Below are positions 39,799 to 52,572 of a DNA stretch of 64,000 bases, piece after piece (the first letter of the stretch is position 1; the number at the start of each line of letters is the position of its first letter). The stretch is from positions 186,001 through 250,000 of the forward strand of contig JAGKQI010000007.1 of NCBI GenBank assembly GCA_018806915.1, read 5' to 3'. This stretch comes from Phytophthora colocasiae (lineage: Eukaryota > Oomycota > Peronosporomycetes > Peronosporales > Peronosporaceae). Position numbers and translations under genes: made by a program. Below the pieces are notes generated by a model. The model did no database searches, was not told the DNA's origin, and saw only the letters and a program-made list of their open reading frames with translations.

Positions 39799-41481
39799 TG
39801 TCGCGAAGTCGGTGAAACTTTGGTCGCGGAGCAGGGGGCGTATAGTGAACCCTAGTTATACGACTACTGAAAAGGGGTTTTCAGAGCCGTACAACGGTAG
39901 GTTGGCGTGTGGTACCTTGCGGTATCCTCGTGGGTTCGTTGTCTTCGGAAATATGACCCTCGCCGGAGTCTGATAATGTGTTTGTGAAGAGAAGTTGGGG
40001 TTCCCTTGGAGTCTGGTGTCGGTATTCAGGAAATCCTTCCAGGAGCGTTCGGGAGTCGGAATCTCTGGGAACCAAGATGGTTTCCAGGAAGTCGGCGGTC
40101 GAAAAGAGGTTAATATACCAGAGAAAAGTCTGAAATCGGTGTCTGAATATCACAAATCCAGAACCGAGATACCTGACTTTCAGAGATAAACAACCAATAT
40201 ACAGAGTTCGAGAATATAAAAATATATACATTCTTTCTAGGCCCTTGAACGGTAGGCTAACACTCCAGGTCAACTAGGGACTTGCTACCAGACACCTGGT
40301 CTGTCTGGTATCCCTTTACGTTCGCGCAACACCCTCTAGTATAGAGGGAAAATATAAACCAATACAATCGGTTATAAATAACAGTCTACCTTGCACTCTG
40401 AAAACGACTGTCTAGTTTCCAGAGCCTGTCCAAACGAGCAATATGAAATGGGCTACCGCTAGAGACAAAACAAACGACCCAACTAGGATATGGAATAGGC
40501 GGGTCCTTTCAGGTCGCTACGTTACCTGATCTCCGCCTAAGGGGATTGAATAGGCGAGAGATCACACGGCAGCGATGCTTGGCGTGGCCTTGCAAACAGA
40601 AATACAACGACTTCTGGGTTACACGGAAAATTGAACTCTGTTTATCGTTTATCTTCCTCATAACTATCATATCTTTCTGGTATCTCTCTTCTTCTTGTCA
40701 TCTTTTGCGTCCTTTCAGCAGTCAGTCTTCATATCTCAGGTACTCTTGGTCTTTGTATACATCTGGTACTTTGACTTGGTCTCAGTATGCAGTCTGTGCA
40801 GCCGATCTCGATGGGTTGACAGGTAGAGACGTCATTACGGGGGATGTGCAGGTCAGTAATCACTTGAATGCGTGACTTGAACTTGGGTTCACTTGGTTTC
40901 AGTATGGTCTTGGATCTTCGGTGATTTCAGAGTCTGGTATCCTGGTTTTCAGAGTCTGATGTCACTTGGTTTTCAGAGTCTTGCTCACTCAGAGTTGGAG
41001 ATACCAGAGTTTTGAGTAAGAAACCAGAGTACGGAGCACTAATGCTTCAACGTACATGAAGATCTTGAGGGTTGCGCGGGTGCGCGGCGTCCGGCGCGCG
41101 ATACTTGGTCTCTGCGGGAATATATTGTGAATCCTTGAACCATCCATCGTCGCGCTGGACGGTAACGGGATGAGGTCTCTCAGAGATACGTTCTTCTGAG
41201 AGACTTTCCGCCAGAACTTAGGCACTCATTGTCTGGTAAAGTCCGGTGACAATAAAGAGTGTAGTTGACATTCAGAGTTGTGCACACTCTGAAGTACACT
41301 TCTGGTCTTTGCGCCCCTTTACAGTCAGGCGAAGGTTTATCCACAATGTTCCACAGATGTCGCACTTTTGAGTGTACGGCCACGTCCCAAAATTCCTTTC
41401 GCTTATAACCCATAGTATAACCAATCACATCATAACGTAATATCCACCTGTCGCTCGAAAATCGGAATTAACATCATGTCA
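39799..41481 (-). repeat. LTR of C2, left copy
   Basis: 1,683 bp, type II block at 40551-40628. Source of the left part of the hybrid LTR at 30570. Confidence 0.92.
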
Positions 41482-41536
41482 ACCGCCCCTCCTGGTCACG
41501 ATCCATCAGTGCGGAACTTTCTCCAAGCTGTGTATC

Positions 41537-44500
41537 ATGGCCAGGCCTATCAAACATTCTGATAGACGGTTTTCAGAGCGTAGCGTAGCTGCAACTCTTT
41601 GCCAGTTGCCTGGTTTTCAGAGTCTCTGGTGTCCTGTCGCACAATCTGATTCTCTCAGACTCAGAAACTTGAACTTGACTCGCCTAACAGGCGATCATTT
41701 TCAAACCTCCGTCCTTTCGCTCATGACTGAGGAAACAAACACTTCCCTGAGCTCAAACGCCCCAGCGAGTGGGGTGGCAGGCGACGCCACAGGCACTTGT
41801 CCTGCTTCGGCAACTGCCAGGATAGTGCAGGGTGGAGATGTTGGTTCAGCCACATCGCCAGGTGGCAGCCCTAGCGCTCCAGCCCATGTATCCAAGCCTA
41901 CAGACCCACAGGTCGATGGCCCGATTGAGGACCTCCCTGGTGGTGACATGGACGCGGCCGGTTCTGGTGATCTCTCGCCACCAGTGGCCTCACGTGGGGA
42001 ATCTCGCTCTGAATTCTCTGAGGGAACTCCTGGTGTTTTCAGACCGCGAGCTTTCGGCGCCCCACGGCTTTTGTCCACGGAATAGGTCGATCGGCTGTTT
42101 CGTCAAGGTCTGGTGACGTCCACAGGAGACCAAGTCACGGCGTTGGGGGACTCTGATGTTCCCCAGAATTATGTCGCTCCCATCGTCAAACCAGAGGGAC
42201 GTGCCTTTCTGGTGAGTACTCCTGCACGAGCTGAAGACTTCAGAAGAGGGCGTCACATAGCGAACGCGTACGGTGGCCCCTGTGTACTCGTGGGTTACGA
42301 GGCACTCACTGATGAAGACTTCCGGGAGCTGGAGCGGGTGATCCCAAGCTTCGATCCAGACGAAGTGGTGTCTCCGTGTGCTCAGACTCCAGACGTGCGC
42401 ACTCTGGATGCTCTGACGTCGTCTGTGGAGGTTCGCCGGGAACTGGGGTCTCTGGGTTCTCACGTCTCCCCCACTCGACTTGCCGAGAAGGTTTTTCGGA
42501 CAGCTGGATGCTTGAAACTCATGACCGCTGCTCATCGCCGCCTTCGGGAACGCGTTGGTTCTCAGAACGGTGTCGCCTTGATCGATGCTGCAGCAGCGCG
42601 CTCTGAATGCGAAGAAATCAAGCGCGAGTGGGTACTGCACTGTCAATACTGGAAGCACGAGCTTAAGTGTGCCCAGCAAGGCGCCGGTGTGGTAGAAGAA
42701 CGCATGGCCTCGGAGATTCGGGATCTCAACGCTCATTACCAGGACCAAGTGGAAGCTCTGAAGACGGACAAGGCAGCTCTGAAGTCCCAAGTCGCTGATC
42801 TTCAAGCGCAGGTCTCGATTCTGAAGTCGCGTCCTGAGGTCAAGCCCACAGATCCGTGGGGGTTCTCAGAGTTCTTACAAGAGAATTCTGAAATCTCTGG
42901 TAATTGGGATCGGCTTCATGACCTTCTGGTGTCATACCAAGAGGACACCATCGTCCCTGATAACTGGACGACTATCATCAATGTGACAACCTTGGACGCG
43001 CGGAAGAAGCCCGTTCCTGACTTCAAGAAACGGCTCTCTGAAGAGCGAGCTCGTCAGGCTGCTGAGAAGGCTGCGACAACCACCAGAGTTCTGGATCTCA
43101 CTCGTCCAAGTGCTGAAGCCTCAGAGTCCAAGAGTGAGAGTCCACGGTATCTGTCATACCCACCGAAGCCCCAGATTCTGAAATCATCTCCTAAGCGGCC
43201 GTTCAAGTGGGACCTCAAGAATTTGCAGCGTCGTCCTTCCGGACACAAGCCCGTCGAAAACTCGGTGCTTTCGGCGAATGCAGGTTCCAAGGTGGCAAAG
43301 TCTGAAGTGCACAAGAGGCTCCCTGGTGACGTGGTCTGGAAAGAAGTCCGCCCTGACCTCCGCCAGGCCCTGCTGTCTGGGATCAAGTACGATAAAGCCA
43401 TGGAGTGGTTGGCGTCGAACAAAGAGGCTCGCACTCTCTTTAGTAGTCCGGCTCTCATTCAGATGTTGGTGAGTCTGGTATTTTCTCGTCGTCTGGATTC
43501 CACTCTCTGGGCCAAGTACGTCCCTGAAGTGTATTACCAGATGGCCGACGAGGTGGTGGATCGTCACATCTCAGCTGGTACCGAGCCTGCAGCCTGGGGT
43601 GATCTGGATGGTCATGTGAATTACCCGGAGAGTGATGTTGAGTCCACTGCCGATGACCCCAAGGACGACCCCGATTACAAAGATTCTGGTGCAGTCAAGT
43701 CTGAAGACGAAGATGACGACGAGAGCTCAGGTGACAGTGCGTCTGACGACAGCTATTCCGAGAGCGACAAGTCTGAGAACAAGAAGTCTGGGGACAAGAA
43801 ATCTGGGGACAAGAAATCTGGGGACAAGAAATCTGGGGACAAGAAATCTGGAGCCAAGAAGTCCGGGAACAAGAAGTCAGGAGACAGGAAGTCTGGGAAC
43901 AAGAAGTCCGACGACTACCCGCGTCCTGGTTCCAAGCGTCCCCGAGACTCTGATGACGACTCGGACTCTGATGTCATCCCCACCAAGAAGTCCAAGAGAA
44001 GTCTTGAGTCCATAAAAGCCCACACCAGTCCCAAGTCTCGTCCGAAATCCACCAGTGGAAGTGGATCGAAGCCCAAGAGATCTTCTGGGAAGGCGCGTAG
44101 TCTGGTGTTCAAGCCCTATAACTCTCTGACGGTCAAGGAGCTCCAGGTGGTGGAAACACCAGACTGTGAGGCATCCTCCTGGTTGTACTATGGCATCAGA
44201 GTACAGCGAGTGAGCTCCACTAGGACCACCACTGGCCAGACATTGGGTTTCCCAGACTACGAGGTACACAAGCACTCATGTGCCATCCTCAAGAAGCGCT
44301 GGGACTCTGAGCGGTACTGTGCGGTCATCCGCAAGAAGCGCGCCCCTTGGGAAGTCATGTTCGACAACCGATTCTCAGAGTTTTACTTCCACAAGCGGGA
44401 CGAACTGGGACCCATGGTGTTGGCTGACGTGGAAGACATCGTGCGCAGCATGAAAAAGCACGCTCAAGCCTTCTGGGAGCGAACGCATTGGGTGACCATG

Positions 44501-44893
44501 GACGTCGAAGCTGACGATAAGTCTGTGGAGCTTCACAAGTATCGGGCCATGCGTCGAGGGGCTATGATCCGTCAACACAATGCTCTCATCCGAAAGGTCT
44601 TGAAGCACAAGGACTTCCCAGAGTCGATACTCTCAGAGCCCGGCATCTGGGTGGTTCCTGACAAGTCCTGTCCCTGGATGTGGCAAGATCCCAGAGTCGC
44701 GGAGCTCGGTGGTCCCAAGTGTCTGAGTCTGGAGACGCAACTGGGTGACTTGGATGCTGTTGAGCCTGCTCGGATGCAATGGGCCACGGTGAACGTGGAC
44801 GGAGAGTGGCTCCAGTACGTCCCTGCTGATATCAAGAAGGACTTGCTGACGCCTACGGAGCGCTCTGAAAACCCGATCTCCCGTCGCTATTGA
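41537..44893 (+). pseudogene. Antisense ORF of C2 (about 1,118 codons, one TAG)
   Basis: The best copy of the plus-strand ORF. One reading frame from the ATG at 41537 to the stop at 44893 is broken only by TAG at 42083-42085, where C1 has GAG. Downstream of it 926 codons are open. Same parts as in C1: a coiled coil ending AQVSILKSRPEVKPTDPWGF (the junction lost in C1), an acidic Asp/Ser tract, 9 units of KKSGD (43781-43915), basic patches, and a Trp-rich C-terminal domain. The protein is unlike any family I recognise. Nuclear location is a guess from the basic patches. Confidence 0.75.
43781..43915 (+). repeat. 15-bp coding minisatellite, 9 units (C2)
   Basis: Longest of the three alleles of the KKSGD array. 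Confidence 0.9.
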
Positions 44894-45275
44894 AACTCAG
44901 ATGTCTGTCACGGCACCCACGGGAAAACTGCAGCCTGAGAAGCCAACTAGTTGTCTGCATTCGTGACGTAAACCCGGCCTCAGCGTAGTCTCCTATCCCT
45001 TAACTTTTCAATATCACTTCACGTAATCACACTTCTTCTCTTTATCTCATTGTTCATAACCTCGTATCCTTCAGCACTTAATTCTCCACAAACTCACTTC
45101 CATATTCACATTTACACAGTCGTTTTATATAAGCAGTAACATGGTCGATCACATACCCAAGCACACGAATTTCAGAAATAGGCCTCTGAAAAACATGCAC
45201 TCAGACTACTATTCTCTGAAAGTCAGAGTCTGAAATCCTTCAGATATCAGACTTCCAGATGTGTTCTCAGAGTTA

Positions 45276-46730
45276 TTAGACTCTGGGGTTATCGTCTCCA
45301 GCCTGCATCGCCTGAAAACGAGCTCGTGCTCGTGCACTCTGGTTGAATTCATAAAGCAGTGCTCCACAGTTCAACTTCGATAATGGTAACCACTCAGTTT
45401 CGTCGTAACCTTTCCACTTAATCAGATATTCGCGCAGGCGTCTGGACGTCCTGGTACGCTTGTTCCAGCGGGTATCCAGATTTTTCTCCACTTCATACTC
45501 GTCGTTTTCAGTGTCAGGTTCCCAACTATCTTCTGGTAACAGGGCGGCGTCAAAGTCATCATCTTCTGGAATCTGGAGCTCCACCGTGGGTCGTCTGGGG
45601 AACAGAGCCCTTGGCTTCAGACGGCTCACATGTACCCAGGGGTTCACGCGGTAGCCGGTATCTTCAACCTTGAGTCGTATTCTGAAATCGTCCAGCATCT
45701 CCTCGATCCTGAAGGGTCCGTGCCACATGTGTGCTAGTTTTCTGCTCAATCCCGTTTGTACCTTAGGGATGTAGAGCCATACGGCGTCGCCTATAGCGAA
45801 ACCTGACTTCAGACGCTCTGATAACTCGTTCCACTTTCTGGTCTGTTCTTCAGACCGATCATTTTTGCCTTCTTCTGGAGATCTTCGGCACATGCCAGAG
45901 CATAGCTATAATCTCGTTGCATCTTCCTTCTCCATTCGTACGCAGTTCGCTCCTGAGTCGTCGACGGCTTGGGTCCCAGCATAGCGGACACCGTCCCGTG
46001 AGCATCCCAACCATGTACCAGGTAGAAAGGCGTTTCTAGACGGGTGGCATCGAATGACGTATTCAGGGCGAACATTAGACGTTCAGCATGATCGTCCCAG
46101 TCACTCTGATCAGCCTCAGAGATATATGCCTTAATCGCGCGCACCACAGTCTGTACTGATCGCTCCTGCTGACCGTTGGCTTGAGGCCGGTATCCTAGAG
46201 TAGCTCGTTAAAAAAAAAGCTCCCTGAAACACTTGAACACCTCACTCATAAAGCGAGCATCTTGATCATGACGAATCAGAGAGCTAGCTCCAAAGTTTCT
46301 GAAAACGCGTTCCTCATAAGCCTCTGCTACATCCTGAGCAGTGGTGACACTCATTGGCTTGCACATCACGTATCCTGAAAACATATCCTGGAACAGCAAG
46401 AGAAATGTGTTTCCACGTGCTGATTTCGGCATGTGGGTCACAAAATCCATAGACACCACTTCAAACGGCCGGCTGGGCTCAATATTTCCAGGGGACGGTC
46501 CAGGATTTGGGGGTCGCCCCTTGCCACTGGCACAGTCCACACATTCCTTCCCAAATCTCTCCACATCAGCATACATACCCAGCCAGTAAAACTCCGAACT
46601 CAGCTTCTCAAAGGTTCTCCTAATTCCCTGATGTCCACCTTGGTAATCTTCATGAGCATAGTGCAACAAGTCTGGATACAAGTCTCTGGGAACCACCAGT
46701 CTGAGTTCGTCAACATTGTCCCGGGGCCCT
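45276..46730 (-). pseudogene. Integrase with chromodomain, C2 (broken)
   Basis: Same domains as C1. The core is damaged: after FKCFREL the coding strand has a run of nine T (plus-strand A at 46210-46218) replacing about 20 bases present in C1, which removes residues between the second Asp and the Glu. A frame change near 45861 separates the C-terminal module and chromodomain (45276-45893). The GGGCCCC junction is at 46724-46730. Confidence 0.85.
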
Positions 46731-48177
46731 CTCGAGTAGCGCGACTCAGACGATAAAGTACATCTCTAAAATCCAGAACGAAGTCCTCAGCAACTCTGGC
46801 AAGCTTCCTGACTCGGGGTCGTGGTAAATCTCCCACGTCGCCCTTCAGAAACTTCATGAGCTCAACCAAGTGCGGGTCCTGGCTCTGATGCGCCTTAATC
46901 CGTCGCCAGCGTTCTGCCTGGAACTCCAAAGGCCCCAAAGGTTCTCGTTCGTCATCGTCCTCAGGCGGATTAGCATCAAGCGGAGCTTGGGCACGGGTTA
47001 CGGCAACCAATATTCTAACTGATCGAGGCAGGGGTGCGGATTCCGGACCAGAAGCATCCTCAGATTCTGGTGACGCATTATGATTTTCAGAGTCTGGTAT
47101 CTTTGACTCTTGAACTTCCATGTTCGGGACTGAACGAGGCTTCATCAGTTTCTCATGAACTTTGGATACCAGCTGCAGGTGCATAAGTTCATCCTCATCT
47201 TGTACTCGCCAAGCTTCCCCAAGGGTCAAAGTCTTCGAGGTCAGGTAATCCGCCGCTTGGTTGAACTCGCGCTTCACATGCACCAACTTCAGAGTCTGAA
47301 ACTTGGTTTTCAGAGTCTCAAATTCGGCCAACCTCCGTTGCAAGTTAGACTGATTGCAGTTGATCAACTGCTGTATCGCGATGCGTGAGTCTCCTACAAC
47401 CACCAGCTCCTGTATTTCGTACTCGAGCGCCATCTTCAGACCATAATTCAGGCCACAGTACTCTGAATCGTTCACCGTGACATCCGCCAGAAATCCTCAG
47501 GCGTCCAGAACCTCCACCCCGGGAGTTCCCAGAGTATACACCCACAGCTTCCCAGACGAGTAGACGTCTTTGCGGCACCGTCAAAACTCAGAACATAACC
47601 CTGATAATCTGCTTCCAACATTTTCACACTGATAGGAACTGGCGGCTTGACTCACCCCTTGACTGGAATCAGATTTTCAGAGACTTCGTCCAGATGCTCC
47701 CTAGGAGTTATGCCTGCGCCGAGTATAGCTGGGAGTCCGTCTTCATCACGCTGAATCCGGCGAATCTCCAAATTCCACTGCGACAACTTCAGACCCCACT
47801 TGACGTTTCTGCCGTCGGTGGAATTCGATGTTAGCAGCCATTTCAGAACAGCGTATCTAGTATAGACCACAATCACCGGACTTGACTCCACCAGAGCTCT
47901 GAAGTTTTCCAAAACTCTAAGGATCACCAATCACCTCCTTCTCAGCGATATGATACCTGAGTTCGGCGTCATTCAGGACACGACCTGTGAACCGGACCGG
48001 GTGTATTATTCCCTCATATTCTTGTCCCAAGACTGCCGAAGCAGCCCAAGGGTCGCATGCGGAATGACAACAAACGGTCTGGTTCGGTCTGGATGTCTGA
48101 GTAGTGGAGTAGAGACTATCTTGCGTCTCAGAATCTCGAATGCCTCTTTTGCACGAGTCAGGTCTCGTCCAGCACAA
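46600..48177 (-). pseudogene. Degenerate RNase H plus second RNase H, C2
   Basis: 46600-47475 holds the second RNase H from NDSEYCGL onward with VVGDSRIA and QAADYLTS, then the integrase N-terminal lead. The frame changes near 47490, so SFDGAAK lies in another frame. 47652-48177 holds the first, degenerate RNase H (VYTRYAVLKWLL). Confidence 0.8.
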
Positions 48178-49118
48178 ATCTGCTCGTCTGTCAGCTCATA
48201 GAGAGTAGCAGCGATCACCGGTAAATCCTCAATAAACTTGTTGTAATAATTGAGGCTTCCCATGAAACTCTGAACTCCCTTCAACGTAGACGGAAATGGC
48301 AGTTCTTCAACTCCTTTGACGATCTTGGGTGTTGCCCTCAGACCTTCGGCACTGATTTCGTGGGAGAGGTACGGTATCGACAACTTCCCGAACTCGCTCT
48401 TGGGCAAACTCACAGAAATGTTCCAATAGCGAAGCCTGAAAAGCAGGGCGTTCAATTCGTCACATAGTTGGTCCCAAGTCGGTGCTCCATGTGCGATGTC
48501 GTCGATGTATGAACTCCTCCCCAGGACTGGGCCCATGCATGTGGGGACGGGAATATTCCTCTGAAAGACAGTCATCGTACTTGTGAGTGCTGGCATCTCT
48601 GAAATCGGAGTATAGTTCTCAGAGTCTGAAAGGTGTTTTTCAGAGTTCTGAGGCTGGAGTTGCAGAAATTCCAGAACCTCCGCATCAACTTCAGCTTCAT
48701 CTTCCGGTGACAGTCTCACAAATCCCCACAGGCAATTATCCAACATAGCCTGATACACAAGAGGGGCGTTCTTCAGACCAAACGGCATCCTTACCCACTG
48801 AAAATGCCCAAACGGGCAAATGAAAGCCGATATCAGTCGTGCACGCTCCGTCATCCTGATCGCCCAGAAACCGCTAGCCATATCCAGGCTCATGAACCAC
48901 ATAGCGGCCTCAAAACCGATTAGGAGGTCGTCAATAAGAGGCAGGGGGTAGCGCGACAGCTGAATAAAGCCATTCACAATGCGATAGTCGATGCACATTC
49001 GTATGTCAACACCATTCTTCTTGAGGACGATCACAATAGGAGATGCCCACGGGGAGTTGGAGTACTCGATCAAACCAGTTTCCAGAAGTTTCTTGAGAAG
49101 CTCGTACACCTTCAGCAC
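48006..49118 (-). CDS. Reverse transcriptase, C2 (open)
   Basis: 370 codons with SPWASPIVIVLKKNGVD, SLDMASGFWAI, MPFGLKNAPLVYQAM, the roughly 65-residue acidic insertion, SSYIDDIAHG, and the thumb/connection up to VVIPHAT. No stop, unlike C1. It lacks the few codons before LKVYELLKK owing to a deletion at about 49118-49130, relative to C1. Confidence 0.87.
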   Translation of the reverse strand: MLKVYELLKKLLETGLIEYSNSPWASPIVIVLKKNGVDIRMCIDYRIVNGFIQLSRYPLPLIDDLLIGFEAAMWFMSLDMASGFWAIRMTERARLISAFICPFGHFQWVRMPFGLKNAPLVYQAMLDNCLWGFVRLSPEDEAEVDAEVLEFLQLQPQNSEKHLSDSENYTPISEMPALTSTMTVFQRNIPVPTCMGPVLGRSSYIDDIAHGAPTWDQLCDELNALLFRLRYWNISVSLPKSEFGKLSIPYLSHEISAEGLRATPKIVKGVEELPFPSTLKGVQSFMGSLNYYNKFIEDLPVIAATLYELTDEQICAGRDLTRAKEAFEILRRKIVSTPLLRHPDRTRPFVVIPHATLGLLRQSWDKNMRE

Positions 49119-49193
49119 GGACGCTGAGCTACCGGCTTGGCATCTCCCACATCCAGATCACAGACCACGCCCCTTGCTGGTGCGGGCGCCGCA

Positions 49194-50945
49194 TTACCGT
49201 CTCCCAGGAATATTTTTCCTGTGGCGTTTCAGAATATCACGCAGTCTCTTCTCCATTTCTGGGGTCGTCTTTCCCGGTTCTCCAACATCGGTGCTATCAA
49301 TATCACACTCTGGTGTCAACTCTTCCAGCTCTGGTAGCATGACCAATTGATCGCGCAATTGGGCGAGGAGTTCCGTGCCTTCTCGCATATACACACCTGG
49401 CTCCAGGTCTAATTCTTCGCTCGAAACGTTCAAACACCGCTCGTATTCCACTCGTAACTTTTCCATCGGCGTTCCAGGCATCCCCTGAATGGGGATATCC
49501 CAAGATTCATCCATTAAGTCGAAATCATCCGCGGGTAACTCAGGAGTCTGAGGGTCACCTAAGAGACACTCAGGCTTTGAGTCAAGGACGTCGTCGTCGA
49601 TAGCAACGGAGGTGTCACCAGGGTCTGTATGCGAGGTACTTTCAGAGAATGTTTCCAATTCTCTGGTATCTGTACTGATGTCCGCACTTCCCGTTGATTC
49701 ACCGTGACAACTATCCTCCGTATGGGTGAACGCATCCAGGGCGAAGCGCACCCGCTTTGCGGTCGGTGGTGAATCTGGTTTCACGAACTGCACTCGAGCG
49801 TTATCAAACCTTGGACGTTGCAGTATTTCAGTGTGCCATGGGTAGTCTGGGCGATCTACACACGGGGGTTGCGGCATCAGAGCCTCCAACTCCGCCTCTC
49901 TCCTCATACGTTTCTTAGTCTCTGGTGACGGGGTGCTTTCCAGAATCAGAACTTCCCAGTCACGATAAGCAGCGGAACCTGGACGCACGAAACGTCCATG
50001 CCTTGGGAAGAAACCATATTCCACGATCCTCGCAACATCGGAGAGTTCATTGACCCACGTGTTCTTATCAGAGATATTTACCACGCGAACGGCCACAGGC
50101 CAAGATCGAGCCGCATAGATCAGCTGGGTTACCCAGCGATCACCGCGTCCGGCCCACACGACTTCCCTCTGGGGGTTCGTTGGGCCATAGTCAATTCGGA
50201 CAATAAACTCCTCACCCCGACTCAGAAGGACAGCCTCGCTTGGTCTAACCGACCTGTTGCGACCAATGTGATCACCAGGTTCCCAATTACACATCATCAC
50301 CACTACCTCGTCCGGTAACGACACCAGACCTTCACGAGCGCTAATTCTCACTCCAGCAGCAAACATAAAACCCATTCCCAGAAGCACGTCAATTCCTTCA
50401 CCGATATTCGCGACCCAAACATCCACAATATATACCACTCTTGGCCCAAGTGTCAATTTGATCTCAGCGCTGGCACCAATATATGTTGGAACACCACCCA
50501 TTCCTGACACCTTGGTCTGCTTGTGCGACTTAAGTCTGAGTCCGAGCTTACGCGCAAAGTCGTAACTCAGAATATTTATGGTCGCACCAGTATCCAAGAG
50601 AATCTTGGTCCGATGGTCATTCACAGCACCATACACCATCACCACATCCCTCTTTGACCGATCAGGGTAGTTGTCCTCCCACCAGCCATAACACTCGCCA
50701 TCCTTCAACTTGAACGACACTGTGTCGTCTGGTGTTTGGTCGGTGTTTTCGGCGATCTCAGGTAACTCGTTCCCTGAGTTTCCAGAAGATATGGTCAATT
50801 CTTGGGCAAAAGTAGTCATGCATTGTTAAATGTTATCTTGAGTCTTTCTCAGCTCTAGTCCTACACACACTAGAACACACAACTCTGGGGTAACGCCATG
50901 CCCGGCGCGTTTCGGATCCCCATCCGACGGGCATATTAGTTTAAC
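49194..50945 (-). pseudogene. Protease and linker, C2
   Basis: 541 codons open from 50819. The active site LLDTGATINIL is intact, and it has an extra segment (KQTKVSGMGGVPTY) missing from C1, which suggests a deletion in C1. A TAA near 50826-50828 (CAA in C1) lies between the frameshift site and protease. A frame change near 49215 cuts the link to RT. Confidence 0.83.
50898..50945 (-). promoter_or_regulatory. Gag-pro -1 frameshift signal, C2
   Basis: Heptamer at 50939-50945 and fold at 50898-50934, identical to C1. Confidence 0.8.
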
Positions 50946-52572
50946 GGCTTCCCAGAGTCTGCCTCATCACCCAGGAGTTTCTCCCGTAGGTGGTTCGGCA
51001 TGTCCTTAAGTGCGCCTTGTCGAGCGAGTTGCTTGAGTGCTTCCAGAGTTTTCAGATCTTCACAGGGTTTTCCAGGGTGCACTCTTCCACATACTTCACA
51101 GGGTGGCATCCGACACATTCGACTCAGGTGTCCTTCTCCTGACATCGGTCACACGTGACGTCTCTCCAGCAATCTTCCTCTGAGTGTCCTGAGCGTTGAC
51201 ATTTTCACAGAACTTGTTCCAGTAGCCACTATTCTCATGACGTCTCTGGTGGAATCCTTGACCTGACGATCCAGACGGGGACTGGGGCGGCGGACGCCAT
51301 CCCATGTTATCCATCACTCGATATACTTCATTCGTCAGCGTCTGCGTCCAATCTGCGCTTGGTGGAGCCTTTGAATTGTTCGAAGCTGCCTGTGCAGTAC
51401 TTTCATCACGGGTAGACTCTGAAGTCGCACTTGGAGTTCTGGAATCACCAGTCTGATTTCTGGTATCCTGATTGGATTTCAGAGATTCCTTGTGATTTTC
51501 AGAGTTTTCAGAGTCATAATCTTCAGAATCCACGTCTCTTGCGACATAAGTCCGATGCACACGCTTGGGCTTGAACTGTCCTCGCGGAATATTATCAGCC
51601 CGGAAATCTCGAGAGTTGGCAGGGGTCATCTCTTGGTCACCAGTTCGCCACACGTCTTCATCTTGCTGCAACGCATATTCCAAGTCTGAAATCCGTCGAA
51701 ATCTCTGACCTTGCAGCGATGTTTTCAGGCGTGCATCCTTAAGCTTCGTGATGAATCGCAGTACATGCTTCTCAAGACGCTTGGACGACTTTCGGAAATC
51801 GATGTCAGCTTTCCCAGCGGCAGAATTAAGTCGGTAGAAAAATTCAAGCGGAGTCTCAGAGTCTTTCATAGCCATAGTGAAGTATCTCTCAGAATACGAT
51901 GACCGAGCTTTGCAATAACGTTTCTTGAACTCTGAAGACAGCTCTTTCCAGTCACGGGACACACTTTTGGGAAGCTGGTTAAACCAGTCTCGCGCAGACA
52001 CAGGGAGCTTCAACTTAAGTTCCTGGATGCGCGTCTTAGTCGACCATCCTCCTTGAGAAGCCATATTCGTAAACCGTTCCCACCAGTGGACGTTCCCTGA
52101 GTGTAGCTCTGGGGTCGAATTCTCCAAGGTTGTTGGAGTTCATGAACGGCCTCAGTGTCAGAAGTGTGGTTCCGGCCTGTGCTTGAGTTGCTGCCGTCAG
52201 ATTCACCACTTCACCTGGCTCCGAGTTCTCTGATGACGAGCTCGCAGAGTCTGAGCTCGAGTTATCAGAGTCTCCGCCAGAGTCTGGCGCTCTATCATGA
52301 CGTTTCTCTCTGCGAGACGCTCTTCGATCTCCATTAGGCCGTCTAGCTTCAGTTCTCTGCGGCGGATCTCGTCTCGGAGTAGGCGCACGTCTAGTATCAC
52401 CCTTGGTCTCTGTCACCGAAGTCGCTTGAGTCACCTGGGTGGCCGTAGCAGTAGTAGCGCCGCCATTCCTCTCGGCCTTCACTCGCTTCGTCTCCGTGCT
52501 TCGTGCGGGGGTGCCCTGCTGGAAGGTCGCAACCTCTCGAGATTCCGTCTTGAGGACCGGTGAATGTGACAT
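50936..52572 (-). pseudogene. Gag, C2
   Basis: Open at 52036-52572, 51096-52127 and 50936-51145. A 2-bp deletion near 52092 and single-base losses near 51130 and 51206 break it. It keeps the intact third knuckle CEVCGRVHPGKPC and the capsid-to-linker join that is frameshifted in C1. Confidence 0.82.

Larger units (their letters stand above)
32248..41481. repeat. Tandem duplication unit 2
   Basis: Second copy of the B-A-C LTR block (9.23 kb). Differences from unit 1 are scattered small indels and substitutions. Confidence 0.9.

Noticed and set aside
46210..46218. A-run as the poly(A) tail of a retroposed sequence
   Set aside because: It lies inside integrase coding sequence with no inserted sequence or target duplication. 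It looks like a small replacement shared by C2 and C3.
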